Assembly (NCBI RefSeq): GCF_026212465.1
Contig: NC_080062.1
Location: forward strand, 557,501-621,500
Direction: 5' to 3'
DNA from: Amaranthus tricolor
Lineage: Eukaryota > Streptophyta > Magnoliopsida > Caryophyllales > Amaranthaceae
DNA: 64,000 bases
Both the position numbers and the translations under genes were made by a program. A model generated the notes under the pieces. The model searched no databases. It was not told where the DNA came from and was given only the letters and a program-made list of their open reading frames with translations. Each line of letters opens with the position of its first letter. Position 1 is the first letter of the stretch. Below, piece after piece: positions 23,990 to 35,118 of the stretch.

Positions 23990-25035
23990 CACCCAAGGAG
24001 GGTCCGACTTATCGACTGTGCGGATTAAATCAACTGTCTGTTTTGAACTGATGCCGCGTAACGTCAAGGGTATTTACGAATCAGATTCCTGGTAATGACG
24101 CGGCATTGCATTCTTCTCAAGACATTTTTACTCCTATGGTTGAACTATGCCGCGAACTGATAGTTTGCATCTTCACTCGTAAGCTCAGCACGAGAATCCC
24201 TCTTTAATACTTAGAATATTTTGAGAAAGAGGAGGAACCCCTGGGGGTCCGACTTATCAACCACACGGATATCTTTAAAAATGTTCAGTACTTGGTCCAA
24301 GCAGCCCTCTTTATTCCAGCATGATACGGAATGAGCCCCATAACTCGCATCTTCAATCCTACGGACACACATGAGAGGTTCTATACTTAGAATTTTTTAC
24401 TTGGATTAGGGTCATTTGTGGGTCCGACTTATCGACCACACGGATAAATATGGGAATCAGCCACTTTACTTTTCACCCCTCCTCTTTTACGACGAGGAAC
24501 CAGCTCGCAGACCTGTGTCTTTAATCATACAGAAATATGGGACTTCTCTTTATATTATGACTGGGTGCACCAAGGAGTCCGACTTATCGGTCACACGGAT
24601 TTCCTTCTCCTTTGAGATATTGTTATATTTCCTTCCATCATATCTTACCCGCCATGTTCATAAGTCGGACGGAGGAATGGGTAATCTCTATACTCAAAAT
24701 GATTTTCCTTTCTGGAGGTTCAGTTTAGGGTCCGACTTGTCGACTCTCCGGACATATTCGAGAGCTAAAGGACTTGAATAATTATCTGCTCCTCCCTCCC
24801 TGGGGGTCTAACTTGTCGATCCACTGGTTGGATGGCTTTTGACATTCATATTTATGACGTTCCTTTCTAATTGGGGGTCCGACTTTTCGACCTTCCAGCT
24901 ATATTCAAGAGTCAACACTTAGAAAAATTTCGCAACATACCCTTTCAACCAGGGTCCGACTAATAGACTTCACGGTCATTACTAAACACTTAAGAAAAAT
25001 CTGTCTTCCCCTTTTTGGGAGTCCGACTTATCGAC
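23990..25035 (+). repeat. Left array of GTCCGACTTATCGA motifs (9 copies)
   Basis: Copies begin at 24002, 24247, 24422, 24577, 24730, 24806, 24877, 24954 and 25021. All are in plus orientation and most are preceded by a G run and followed by a CGG or CCAG word. Several units also share an ACTTAGAATATTTT-like word with the right array. Spacing shrinks from 245 to about 70 bases towards the antisense gene. The array ends about 75 bases before that gene's TATA box. Confidence 0.85.
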
Positions 25036-25107
25036 TTCCCAGTTTTCCTCCGGAATTCCATCCTTTCGTTCGAATGCTCAAGTCCCAAGTGAAGCATTTA
25101 TTGCTGC

Positions 25108-25117
25108 TATAAATAGG
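25108..25117 (+). promoter_or_regulatory. TATA box of the antisense gene
   Basis: CTATAAATAG followed by GG sits 345 bases before the first ATG (25453). The core TATAAATAGGG is the same word found in the element's own LTR promoter on the other strand (35481-35491). The leader from about 25140 is rich in CTTCAA words and contains a possible donor, AAGGTATTC, near 25314. Confidence 0.7.
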
Positions 25118-25452
25118 GTAGTTGGAATAGTTCCATTTCACCTAATCTTCATTAACTTCTTCAAATCTTCCAATTGCGAGAAAGAGAAAGTAGAGAAACG
25201 CTCGGACAATCTTCATCCCTTCTTCAATACTTCTGACAAATCTTTTGAAGATCTTCAAAGTTTCTGACAGATCTTCATCAAATTTCTGACAAATCATCAA
25301 ATTTCTTCAAGGTATTCAAACTTTTCCCAGATTTTTCGAATTTCTTCAAGTTATTCTTCAAACTGTTCTTGAATGTTAGCCTAGAACTTTGAATTTGTTT
25401 ATGAATTTAGTCTCTATTCTTTACAAGTTTCGACTACTACTTTATTTTTAAC

Positions 25453-28447
25453 ATGGACGTCGCGGCTACTCAAGAGACTATAGCTAACTCAGACACCAAC
25501 CCTACTAACTTGCCGGAAACTCTTTTGATAGTACCTAGGCGTCTTAATAAAAAAGGGGTTACCAATGAATGACTCGGATGAAAGTAGTTCGGTGAGAATT
25601 ACCCCTCATTATGAACCAATAAAAGATGGGGATGAGTCGTCTGTATCCCCTATATACCCTCCGGAAATTATAAAAACTGCTCCTTGGGAAGTGAGCGTTG
25701 CTTTCTTTCCAAATTACTTGCCGCGAATAAATCCTGACCTGGAAGGGTTATTGTATGTAGATATGGAAAACTTTGAAGGATCAGCCGAGTCTTCCGGAAG
25801 GGAGAGTGCAGCGCCAGTTCCTCCTCCATTCTACATTCCAAACGGCGGGCCCCTAAATTACTTCATCGATTTACAGACCAAAAGGGATCTAGACAACCGC
25901 CGGGAGGCCATCTCTCAAAAGTGGGGTTTGAAGGATAATATAAACATTATTACCCCGGGGAATTATGACACCGTTAGGTTTCCTCCCCCACATTGTATAG
26001 CAGTATACTTTCCTTCTTTTGAATTAGGGCTCAGATTTCCTCTTCACCCGTTTTTTAGGGAGGTGTTAGAGTTTTTGAACATTTCAGTGCCCGAGTTATA
26101 CCCAAATGCCTGGGGTTGTATGGTGGCCTTTTTGATCCTATGCAAAGTTTTGGCCGTGCCACCAACACTCACAGCTTTTAGATACATATTTAGAGCCCGC
26201 CTATGTAATTCGCAATCATACGGCTGTGGCTGGATTACTTTTACACACCGTCGAGGACTGAAGATAGTCCAAGACCTCCCCGATAACCAGAAGGGGTATA
26301 GGACGAAATTTGCATTTTTGTATAATTCAGAGGGATGGAACATCAAGACCTCTTTTGACATTAAACCCAACCTTACGGGTTTTAATAATGGGATCCCGCA
26401 GTGTTCTTTTAGTGACGCGGTGATCATAGAGTACGCAAAGATGGACGTTCAGTTGGGAAGGAAACCAATGAACGTCCAACTTAATTGGATACCTGGTCGC
26501 CCTGAGTTGGAGAACGAGAACCTCCTCTCATCATTCGGCATCAGCTTGGCTATCGATCGGAGTAAGAATGGCCGGGTTTCTTCCTTTTCTTTCCTATGAT
26601 ATGTTTAACTGCTTCTAACTCGCGATTTTTACAGGGATAGCCAAGGAGAATCTTCGAGCAAAGAGTCCGGAGCTGATGAAGAAATTCAGCGTTCTAAGAC
26701 TTGCTCAAGGGGCCATACAACGACCCGAGGATAAGCCTCTTCCCCTTCCTCCGAAGGTATAACTTCACAATTTTTTGTTATGAAAGATCCCTGTTGATTC
26801 TTCCTAACTTTTTCTTTTGTAGGACTCGGCGACTGTAGAGAAGGGTCTGGAGGACGTGCCCTCAGAGCAAGAGGCTCTCCGACTTCTCGAAGAGAGAAAA
26901 CAAGTTCACATCCCCGATGAATCTGAGAGGGTGATTCCTCCACAGACAAGGGGGGTGAAAAAGAGTGGGAAGAAGAAGAGGAAGCGGGATTCTTCTTCCC
27001 GCAAGGAGAGCTCGGCCAAGCGGCCCTCTGTGGGTGCGATTCCTACGGCCGTACCTCTCCGCATAGGGTCGGTTGAGGAGGAGGCGTCTCCCCCTTCGGA
27101 CTCTCTACAGCCATCTTCAAAGAAGGGGAAGGAGAAGGTGGGGGAGTCTTCCGCGGCTCCCTCATCACAATTCGCGGAGGTTTATCGTCGTCGGGAAGTT
27201 TTTCCTTTTCGACACGAGACACCCTTTCCGGAGTTGGGGCATAAGGGCTTAGTTGTTCGTTTTAACAGGGCGACGTCCAACTTAATCAGCAAGGTGGACG
27301 TCGACCTACTAGAATCCATGCCCCCCCGTGACAGGGTGCGTCAGGCACAAGCTTCGGCGGCAGAGGTAATGACTCTTTTATGCTTAGTAGTGTTATTACT
27401 TGGTCTCCGGACTTCATCCCTCGTCGTTTCTTTGCAGGCATTTATACGGTTGGCTTTCGAGCTCGACGCAAACCGTCAAAGTGCCGCGGACCAGGAAACC
27501 ATTGCCGCCCTTACCTCCCGCTGTGAGGAGCTGAATGACGAGATATCAAAATTGCGGGAGGACCTGCCGGGCCTAAAAGAGAAATTGGCCAAGTGTTCCG
27601 AGCTGAAAGAGCGCTTGGTCAGGTTTGAACAATGGCGGGAAAGGGCAAGGAAGCAGCTGGACCAGACCATCGAGAACTTAGATGCTGCTTCCACCTGGTC
27701 TGCGAGCCTCGGCCATGAAGTCGGCTTGCTGATGGATACCCATGCCAAGCTCGTTCATCAGAACCAGCAACTTATGCAGCAAGTATCGACTGATTCAGCC
27801 CATTTCAAGATGATTCTATCCGCGGCCAAAGTGTATTGTGTCTAACTAGGAAGGCCCGGATGGCTCGAGATTGGCTTCTTTCGGATGAGCCGGAAGCGTC
27901 GAAGTTCCTTGGAGATCTGACGGCGGAGATGGTGAGAGCCGGAACCATGATCAGCGACGAAAAGTATCGTTTGGCTGCCGCAGAGTTGGGCATGGACTTT
28001 ACATCTCTTCAGCAAACTGCTGATCAGAAGGGAAGTGAAGCCTTGTCCAACCTTGCTCCTGTCTTGGACGGGGAGTCGGCTGTACTGGTCGACGCTGCTT
28101 GGGATGCGGACGAAAGGAGAGCCTGGTCCGAAAAGATGAATGCTGAGGCTGAGAGGGAGGCTCTATGCCTAGACTTGGATCAGCTGGCTCTCTCTTCTCC
28201 TCCGGCGTCAGATGTCCCGGAAAACTTAACACTCTCCAACCTGGAGGTTTTGTGCCTTGATTTATCGAACCTTATTATTGACGAAGGTAGGAACCTCCAG
28301 GGCTTGTCCCGAGAGCTGTCCGAGATCGGGGTGGAGCCGTTTAACGTTGAAGATTATGTAAGCTTCACCCCGAGTCTTGAAGAGGGAAGGACCGAGCCTC
28401 CTCTGCCGCCGGATCAAGACGTCGAGGCTTTTTTGGCGGATGTATGA
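25453..28447 (+). CDS. Antisense extra gene of the gypsy element (Transposase_28-like), frameshifted
   Basis: It lies antisense to gag-pol. The ATG at 25453 opens 39 codons. The main frame then starts at 25565, one base out of register across an A6G4 run (25547-25556). Introns with GT-AG borders are 26562-26634, 26757-26822 and 27366-27437; the third is 72 nt and in frame. After 27835 the reading shifts frame again and continues to the stop at 28447. The first exon matches the 'putative gypsy type transposon' family (Transposase_28), seen in words such as FPLHPFFREVLEFLN and YPNAWGCMVAFLILCK. A basic KKSGKKKRKR stretch and a long coiled-coil-like region with heptad Leu follow. Function of this family is unknown. 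The introns survive retrotransposition because they are antisense to genomic RNA. Confidence 0.75.
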
Positions 28448-28690
28448 TCTTGCAATTTTGTAATTTTGATTTTTGTAAACATTCAACTCTGTATTTTGAA
28501 TATTTTAATGTATATATCCCTGATTATGGAGTTTATTCGTGGTAACCATGCTTTTATTCGTTGAGCCGTGGCTTCTCTCTTCTGAGGCTGCGGAATAATA
28601 CTTAGAGGACGTGATTTTTCGATGTCATGCGCAGACGTCATCAAGGAAATTTGTACTTAGAATATTTTCAGCCTTTAGATCCCAGTAAGG
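28448..28690. other. Gypsy spacer between antisense gene and right array
   Basis: Probably the 3' untranslated region of the antisense gene. It is AT-rich near 28460-28520. No coding signal was seen. Confidence 0.4.
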
Positions 28691-29320
28691 GGGTCCGACT
28701 TGTCGATGTCCCGGTTGCGGGTTACCTTAGTGGGAGACTTGGGATTTCTTTTGAACTCAGGGACCCCAAACTGGGGGTCCGACTTATCGATGTCCCGGTT
28801 GGGAAGCATTATTTGGAATATTTTGAATTTTAAGGACCCCAAACTGGGGGTCCGACTTATCGATGTCCCGGTTGGGAAACATCATTGTGAAAAACTTAGA
28901 ATATTTTGAACTCTAGGGACCCCAAACTGGGGGTCCGACTTATCGATGTCCCGGTTGGGAAACATCATTGTGAAAAACTTAGAATATTTTGAACTTTAGG
29001 GACCCCAAACTGGGGGTCCGACTTATCGATGTCCCGGTTGGGAAGCATTATTTGGAATATTTTGAATTTTAGGGACCCCAAACTGGGGGTCCGACTTATC
29101 GATGTCCTGGTTGGGAAACATCATTGTGAAAAACTTAGAATATTTTGAACTCTAGGGACCCCAAACTGGGGGTCCGACTTATCGATGCTACGAACAGATG
29201 GTGAATGCTTCAACTGATTTTTGGTTTTGGAACCCTATTCTAATGGTCCGAATTATAGCAGGTTCGTTAGTGAAAAAATATTGATAATGGGCCCCCTCTC
29301 AAGGGTCCGACTTATGGATA
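28691..29320 (+). repeat. Right array: tandem 73/83-bp repeats with GTCCGACTTATCGA
   Basis: Motif copies begin at 28693, 28777, 28850, 28933, 29016, 29089, 29172, 29246 (degenerate) and 29305. The central six units start with GACCCCAAACTGGGGGTC, which is itself an inverted repeat. They alternate between a 73-bp form and an 83-bp form, in the order 73, 83, 83, 73, 83. The units are nearly identical, unlike the diverged left array. Hypervariable tandem repeats in the 3' region are a known habit of Tat-type elements. Confidence 0.9.
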
Positions 29321-29561
29321 TTATTGATTTAATAAGATTTGCAAAAGAATTACCAAACATTTGCGAACATAAGAGCCGGACAATCTGAAAATAGAACCTG
29401 TTTATTAATGATTGTTAAGGATACAAGCGATGGTTGAAGTAGTTTTGAATTACAACGCAATTATGTTGCGGAAGGACTGTAGTCGCGGATTGGTGCTGAT
29501 GAGTCTGTCCCTGATGAGGCTGTTTATGCTGATGCTTGTTGATTGCCCCTTGCAAATTTTA

Positions 29562-32500
29562 TTAAATGAAGAATTTTTTCAAATGGTCTCCATTCCATGG
29601 TCGGGGTAGTTTTTTTCCTTTCATGTCTTCCAGTTCGAAGGTTCCTTGTTTGACGACGTGGGTGACTCTGAAAGGTCCGTCCCAGTTGGCCCCTAGCTTT
29701 CCTTTCTCCACGATCTTTCCCGTAGCTTCTACTTTTCGGAGGACTAAATCACCATTTTGAATGCGTCTGGTTTTGACGTGGCGATTGAAGCTACGGATCA
29801 TCTTTTGTTTTTGTGCTATTGATCTCAGCAGTGCGTTTCCTCTTGTCTCTGGCAGCAGATCTAAGTTTGCTCTTTTACCTTCCTCATTTTCGTCGTGTGA
29901 GTAGTAGGTGACCCTTGTAGAGGGTACGCCTATTTCAACTGGGAGCACGGCTTCAGATCCGTATACTAAAGAGAAAGGTGTATGCCCCGTTGCGTCTTTG
30001 ATGGTTGTTCGACTTGCCCATAGGATGCCTGGTAGTTCTTCATCCCAATTACCTTTGACCCCCTCTATCTTCTTCTTAATGCCATTCAAGATCTCTTTGT
30101 TCGCGGACTCTACTTGACCATTAGTTTGCGGCCTGGATACTGAACTGAATCTAATTTGGATGTTGAACTTGTCGCAGTATTCGATAGTGTTCTTGCTGAC
30201 GAACTGCCTTCCATTATCTGTTATGATCACCCGGGGGATGCCGTACCTTGTGATGATATTCCTCCATATAAACTGACAGACTTGTTTGTCCGTGATTGAG
30301 CTAAGGGCTTCCGCTTCTACATATTTTGTGAAATAATCAATGGCCACAATGATGAATCTGCGTTGCCCTTTTGCCGGAGGGAAGGGGCCAAGGAGGTCCA
30401 TGCCCCACTTGTCGAAAGGCAGGACAGCTTGCTTGGCGGTCAAGTAATTAGATGGCTTCCTTCCTATCTTTGAGTGGTACTGACATTCAGGACATCTTTT
30501 GATCAAATGTTCCGCGTCTTTTCGAAGTGAGGGCCAGTAATATCCACTTCTAAGGACTTTCCCAATGACAGTCCGTATTCCTTGGTGTATACCGCATCTA
30601 CCTTCGTGTATTTCGCGGAGGATATAGTTTCCTTCTTCAGGGGATACGCATTTCAGGAGGGGGTGTGTATATGACTTCTTGTAGAGCGTACCTTCGTGGA
30701 GTTCAAACCATCTGGCTTTCTTCCGGAGCATTTTGGCCTGACGTTCCTCTTGGGGAAGCGTATTATTCCGCAAATACTCGATGTATGGCTCCATCCATGT
30801 TTCTGATCTGTCGATGGTATCGATCATGAAGTTGATGCTGGGATTAGGAAGCACTTCCCAGATTATGTCTCGAGCCACGGATGTTTCTGCTGAGCTGGCA
30901 AGCTTTGCCAGGGAATCAGCTTGGGCGTTCTGGGACCTTGGAATGTGCTCCAAAGTGAATTTGTCGAATTTTTGAACAAATTCCTTTACTTGCTGCAGGT
31001 ACATCTTCATGCTGTCGTCTTTAGCTTCGAACTCCTCGTTCACTTGTCCAACAATCAATTGGGAGTCGGAAAAGGCGGACAATTTTTTGGCTCCCGTTTC
31101 GTGGCAAATTCTCAGTCCCATTAATAATGCTTCATATTCGGCTTCGTTGTTGGATGCTGCGAACTCGAACCTGACCGCCCTTTCCATACGGACCCCGGCG
31201 GAAGACACAATGAGTAGTCCAGCACCACTTGCTGATTGGGTAGAGGACCCATCTACATACAACTTCCATTCCTGATTGGGTTCAGGATGATAGGGGAGAG
31301 TGCTTTCAGCAATGAAGTCAGCCAGAGCTTGAGCTTTGATTGTCGTTCGAGGTTCATATTCGATGCCGAAATCCGCCAGCTGGTTTGCCCAATCTGTGAC
31401 GCGGCTTGACTTGTTTTTCCCTTCCAGAATCTTTTTCAAAGGTTGATCAGTCCGGACGATGATCTGGTGGGATTGAAAGTAGGGCTTCAATTTCCTGCTT
31501 GCCATGACGATTGCGAATATGACTTTTTCGACTTCACCGTAGTTTCCCTCCGAGCCGCGGAATGCATGACTTATGTAGTATATAGGAAGCTGTTTCTTTT
31601 CTCTTTCCGCAACCAGTACTCCGGATAACGAATATTCGGAGACAGAGACATATAGCACTAGCTTCTCCCCTTTGATGGGGGAAACTAGTTTTGGCAAGGT
31701 GGACAGGTGTTCTTTAAGTTGGCGGAAGGACTTTTCTGCTTCTGCTGTCCACTCGAACTTCTGTTGTTTTATTGTTTTGAAGAAGGGTAAGCATTTATCC
31801 GCGGACTTGGAAAGAAATCTCCCAAGAGCAGCTAGGCACCCCGTGAGCTTTTGTACTTCTTTTACTGAGGTGGGAGATCTCATGTTTTGTATAGCCCGGA
31901 TTTTATCGGGATTTGCCTCAATGCCTCGTTCGTCTACCAGGAAGCCCAGGCATTTCCCTCCGGTAACTCCAAACACACACTTGTCAGGATTGAGTTTCAT
32001 TTGGTGCCTTCGAAGGGTAAGGAACGTCTCTCGTAAGTCTGCGGCGTGCTGACTTGCTTGTTTGCTTTTTGTGATCATGTCATCTACATATACTTCTAAA
32101 TTCCGTCCAATCTGAGATTGGAAGACCTTGTTGACCATCCTTTGATAAGTTGCCCCCGCGTTTTTTAATCCGAAGGGTATAACCTTGTAGCAATAGACTC
32201 CCATGCTGGTAATGAAGGCCGTGTGAGGTTGGTCTTCAATTGCCAACGGAATCTGATGATAGCCGGCATTGGCATCCATGAAGCTTAATAATGCATGGCC
32301 TGCTGTAGAATCCACCAGACGATCTATCTTTGGAAGTGGGTAATCGTCTTTAGGGCACGCCTTATTCAGGTCCGTGAAGTCGACGCACATCCTCCACTTG
32401 CCATTCGGTTTTTTCACCAGGACAACGTTGGATAGCCACTCAGCATACTTGCATTCTGTAATAAATCCGGCTCTCAACAACTTCTCGACTTCCTCCTTGG

Positions 32501-35102
32501 CGGCCTCAGTCCGCTCTCTTCCTTGATGTCGTAGCTTTTGTTTTATGGGTTTATAGCCTGGCTTGATGTCAAGTTTATGACACGCGACACTGGTAGGGAT
32601 GCCAGGCATTTCTTCCGTGCAAAAAGCAAAGACGTCGCGGAACTCAGCAATGGTGGCCACTATGTCCTGTTTGACCGTGCTAGGAAGATCTTTCCCAACC
32701 TTGATTTGTTTCCCCTCGAACATGTCTACTTCCTCGTATCGTTCTATGGGGCGAGGCCTTTCATGCGTGCTGAGATTTTCCATGTACACGCTCATGACAG
32801 CTGGGACATTTTCTTCCCTTTTTCTCTTTGCTCGAGTCTCAGAGGACCCGTGCTTCAAGGTGTTGACGAGGCATTGGCGAGCCGTCACTTGGTCTCCCTT
32901 GAGAATGCCAACTTTTCCATTATCTGTCTCGAACTGCAGTAAGAGTTGATGGGGAAAGATTGCAGCCTTGATCTTATTAATGAGTGGGAGCCCCATGATA
33001 GCATTGTAGGGGAAGTTGAGATCTACCACTGTGAACCGTATGGGCATGGTCCGGCTTTCACTTCTTTCCCCTACCCGTACGGGGAGAATGATCGTGCCCA
33101 ACGGAATGACCTGACTCCCTCCAAACCCCACCAGTGGTTTGTCTAGGGGTTGTAAGTGCTTTTCCTCGAACTTCATTTTTCTTAAGCACTCCATTGTAAC
33201 AAGATCAGCCGTGCTTCCCGTATCTACCAGCACCCGTCTGACTTTCATTTGCCCGATTTTGAGAGAGACCACCAGAGGGTCGGTATGGGGTTGTTGCAGC
33301 GGTTGGGAGGTTGTGGCATCGAACTTCATGACCGGTCCCTTAGACGCTGCCATGGGAGGTCCTTTCAGCAAAGTGTGGACGCTGTTTTTTGCCGCGCGGA
33401 TGGTGGGATATTCCTCAGTGTATCCCCCAAAAATCATGTTGATAGTTCCTTGAGTGTCGGAACTTTCGCGTCTGGCTTCGTTCCTCTTGGGGGATCGGCG
33501 TTTCTGTTGCCATGGCCTCCTTTCCCCTTCTCTTCCAGCATCGTAATCTCTCCTGTTGATGAACCTGGACAGTTTTCCCTCGTCAGCCAACTGATGCAAG
33601 ATGCGCTTTAGTTCGCGGCATTGTGCCAGAGTATGGCCGTGCTCTTTGTGGTAATCACACCACAGATTATAGTTGCGCCTATCAGAGGGGGTGGTAACTG
33701 GAGGTGGAGCTGGCAATTGATCTCGAACAGCGAAGAAAATGTCCCTCCTGTTTCGATTGAATAAGGGGTCGTTTCCTCCATCTCCCAGATTCCGCGTCCT
33801 AGTTTCTCCTTCTGTAACGTATACGGGTCGAGCTCGTGGAGGTCCCATATCAGACGGCGGCGTAGGACGACGCGGCATGTAAATCTTCTCTCTCCTCGAA
33901 GAATGCTCCTCCCTGCTTCGTGAGGATTGACGGGGGGGCCCGACATCTTTTTTCTCAAATTTTCGCCTTTTTGGATCATGTGCTTGACATATCTCTGACG
34001 CCGTGACATAACTTTGGCATTGTTTCATGGCCTCTGCATACGTCTTTACTTGACTTTCAACCAACTGGAACTTCAGCCGTTGGGCCTTCATTCCGTTGAT
34101 TAGGGCGTTCAGGGCAACCGACTCCTCCAAATCAGTCACTTCCAGCACTGCCTCATGGAACTTCTTAAGATATGAGGATATGGATTCTCCTTCCAATTGA
34201 GTGACACTAAGCAGGTGGAAGTTTGATTTCTCCTGCCTTCTTGAGGCTATAAAGTGGCCTAAGAATTTGCCCTCTAGTTGGGCAAAGTTGTGGATGCTTC
34301 CTCCGGGAAGGGAGGTGTACCATGTCAAAGCTACTCCTGTAAGAGTAGTTGGAAAGAACTTACACCATAACGATGAGTTGGTGGTATACAACAACATAAG
34401 ATTCTTATACGCCGTCAAATGTTCCTGCGGACATGACGTGCCATCGAAAGCAGCCATGTTTTGTACCTTTATTTTCCCGGGATTGGGAGTATTCAGTATC
34501 TCTCTGGCCAGGGGAGAGACTAATGATATGGGCTCTTCGGGAAGGACACTCTTGTCGTCCTCATTCCGCGGCATGGAGGTGGGAGTGAGGGGACAGCTAG
34601 ACCCGGCGAGTTGTGCCTTTTTCCTTTCCTCCCTTCTTTTATCTACCAGGGATTGGACGCTCTCAGACGTCTTTCGCTTTTTGCTCTCTATGAAGGTTCG
34701 GGCATCTGGAGTGGCGGTTTTGGATTCGCCATCTCGTGTACCTGTCTTGCTATGGTGCGGGTAGGTTCTGGACCTTTCCCGCCTATTTTTATTGCGTCTA
34801 CTGGAATGGGAAGTCCTCGAGTTCCCGTCTTGTGATTCATGAGATTTTGGTATCTCTTGACGGGGCTCGATTCGTTCCTCTAAGTTTTTTATTTGGTTCG
34901 CCATGTCTTCCAGTACCCGTTGTTGAGTAGGGGTATTGTTTATGACGGTGCGGAGTTGTTCAGAGAACGCGGCCGTGAGATTTCGCGCTAGCATGTCCAG
35001 ATCACGGCGAGTCACGGCTTGATTATTAGCGTGACCCGCTGAAGTGTCTGTATCTGTGCTATGCACGGTGGCGGTTTGAGTCGGGTTCTTCTTGGGAGCC
35101 AT
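29562..35102 (-). CDS. gypsy gag-pol polyprotein, intact
   Basis: I chose the ATG at 35102 (MAPKKNPTQ, about 1,846 aa), just after the primer-binding site. An in-frame ATG at 35171 lies inside the LTR. Order of parts: basic, disordered N-terminus; Retrotrans_gag (about 205-390); a CX2H-type knuckle with CDYHKEHGHTLAQC at C482; aspartic protease VDTGST (D627); reverse transcriptase with YVDD (D1007, D1008); first RNase H; a second, archaeal-type RNase H with LYVDGSS (D1284); H2C2 zinc finger; and integrase core D1569, D1629, E1665 (35 residues between the last two). No stop or frameshift occurs. The duplicated RNase H is a Tat-lineage trait. The product packages, reverse-transcribes and integrates the element. 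Confidence 0.95.
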   Translation of the reverse strand: MAPKKNPTQTATVHSTDTDTSAGHANNQAVTRRDLDMLARNLTAAFSEQLRTVINNTPTQQRVLEDMANQIKNLEERIEPRQEIPKSHESQDGNSRTSHSSRRNKNRRERSRTYPHHSKTGTRDGESKTATPDARTFIESKKRKTSESVQSLVDKRREERKKAQLAGSSCPLTPTSMPRNEDDKSVLPEEPISLVSPLAREILNTPNPGKIKVQNMAAFDGTSCPQEHLTAYKNLMLLYTTNSSLWCKFFPTTLTGVALTWYTSLPGGSIHNFAQLEGKFLGHFIASRRQEKSNFHLLSVTQLEGESISSYLKKFHEAVLEVTDLEESVALNALINGMKAQRLKFQLVESQVKTYAEAMKQCQSYVTASEICQAHDPKRRKFEKKDVGPPRQSSRSREEHSSRREKIYMPRRPTPPSDMGPPRARPVYVTEGETRTRNLGDGGNDPLFNRNRRDIFFAVRDQLPAPPPVTTPSDRRNYNLWCDYHKEHGHTLAQCRELKRILHQLADEGKLSRFINRRDYDAGREGERRPWQQKRRSPKRNEARRESSDTQGTINMIFGGYTEEYPTIRAAKNSVHTLLKGPPMAASKGPVMKFDATTSQPLQQPHTDPLVVSLKIGQMKVRRVLVDTGSTADLVTMECLRKMKFEEKHLQPLDKPLVGFGGSQVIPLGTIILPVRVGERSESRTMPIRFTVVDLNFPYNAIMGLPLINKIKAAIFPHQLLLQFETDNGKVGILKGDQVTARQCLVNTLKHGSSETRAKRKREENVPAVMSVYMENLSTHERPRPIERYEEVDMFEGKQIKVGKDLPSTVKQDIVATIAEFRDVFAFCTEEMPGIPTSVACHKLDIKPGYKPIKQKLRHQGRERTEAAKEEVEKLLRAGFITECKYAEWLSNVVLVKKPNGKWRMCVDFTDLNKACPKDDYPLPKIDRLVDSTAGHALLSFMDANAGYHQIPLAIEDQPHTAFITSMGVYCYKVIPFGLKNAGATYQRMVNKVFQSQIGRNLEVYVDDMITKSKQASQHAADLRETFLTLRRHQMKLNPDKCVFGVTGGKCLGFLVDERGIEANPDKIRAIQNMRSPTSVKEVQKLTGCLAALGRFLSKSADKCLPFFKTIKQQKFEWTAEAEKSFRQLKEHLSTLPKLVSPIKGEKLVLYVSVSEYSLSGVLVAEREKKQLPIYYISHAFRGSEGNYGEVEKVIFAIVMASRKLKPYFQSHQIIVRTDQPLKKILEGKNKSSRVTDWANQLADFGIEYEPRTTIKAQALADFIAESTLPYHPEPNQEWKLYVDGSSTQSASGAGLLIVSSAGVRMERAVRFEFAASNNEAEYEALLMGLRICHETGAKKLSAFSDSQLIVGQVNEEFEAKDDSMKMYLQQVKEFVQKFDKFTLEHIPRSQNAQADSLAKLASSAETSVARDIIWEVLPNPSINFMIDTIDRSETWMEPYIEYLRNNTLPQEERQAKMLRKKARWFELHEGTLYKKSYTHPLLKCVSPEEGNYILREIHEGRCGIHQGIRTVIGKVLRSGYYWPSLRKDAEHLIKRCPECQYHSKIGRKPSNYLTAKQAVLPFDKWGMDLLGPFPPAKGQRRFIIVAIDYFTKYVEAEALSSITDKQVCQFIWRNIITRYGIPRVIITDNGRQFVSKNTIEYCDKFNIQIRFSSVSRPQTNGQVESANKEILNGIKKKIEGVKGNWDEELPGILWASRTTIKDATGHTPFSLVYGSEAVLPVEIGVPSTRVTYYSHDENEEGKRANLDLLPETRGNALLRSIAQKQKMIRSFNRHVKTRRIQNGDLVLRKVEATGKIVEKGKLGANWDGPFRVTHVVKQGTFELEDMKGKKLPRPWNGDHLKKFFI

Positions 35103-35118
35103 GACTTCTTGTACTTTC

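Noticed and set aside
24416..24781. 121-codon ORF inside the gypsy spacer
   Set aside because: It spans the GTCCGACTTATCGA motif array and only reads the repeats in one frame; it is not a protein gene.
31009..34930. Many plus-strand ORFs across the gypsy gag-pol region
   Set aside because: All are antisense shadows of the minus-strand polyprotein and have no introns or promoter, unlike the real antisense gene at 25453-28447.
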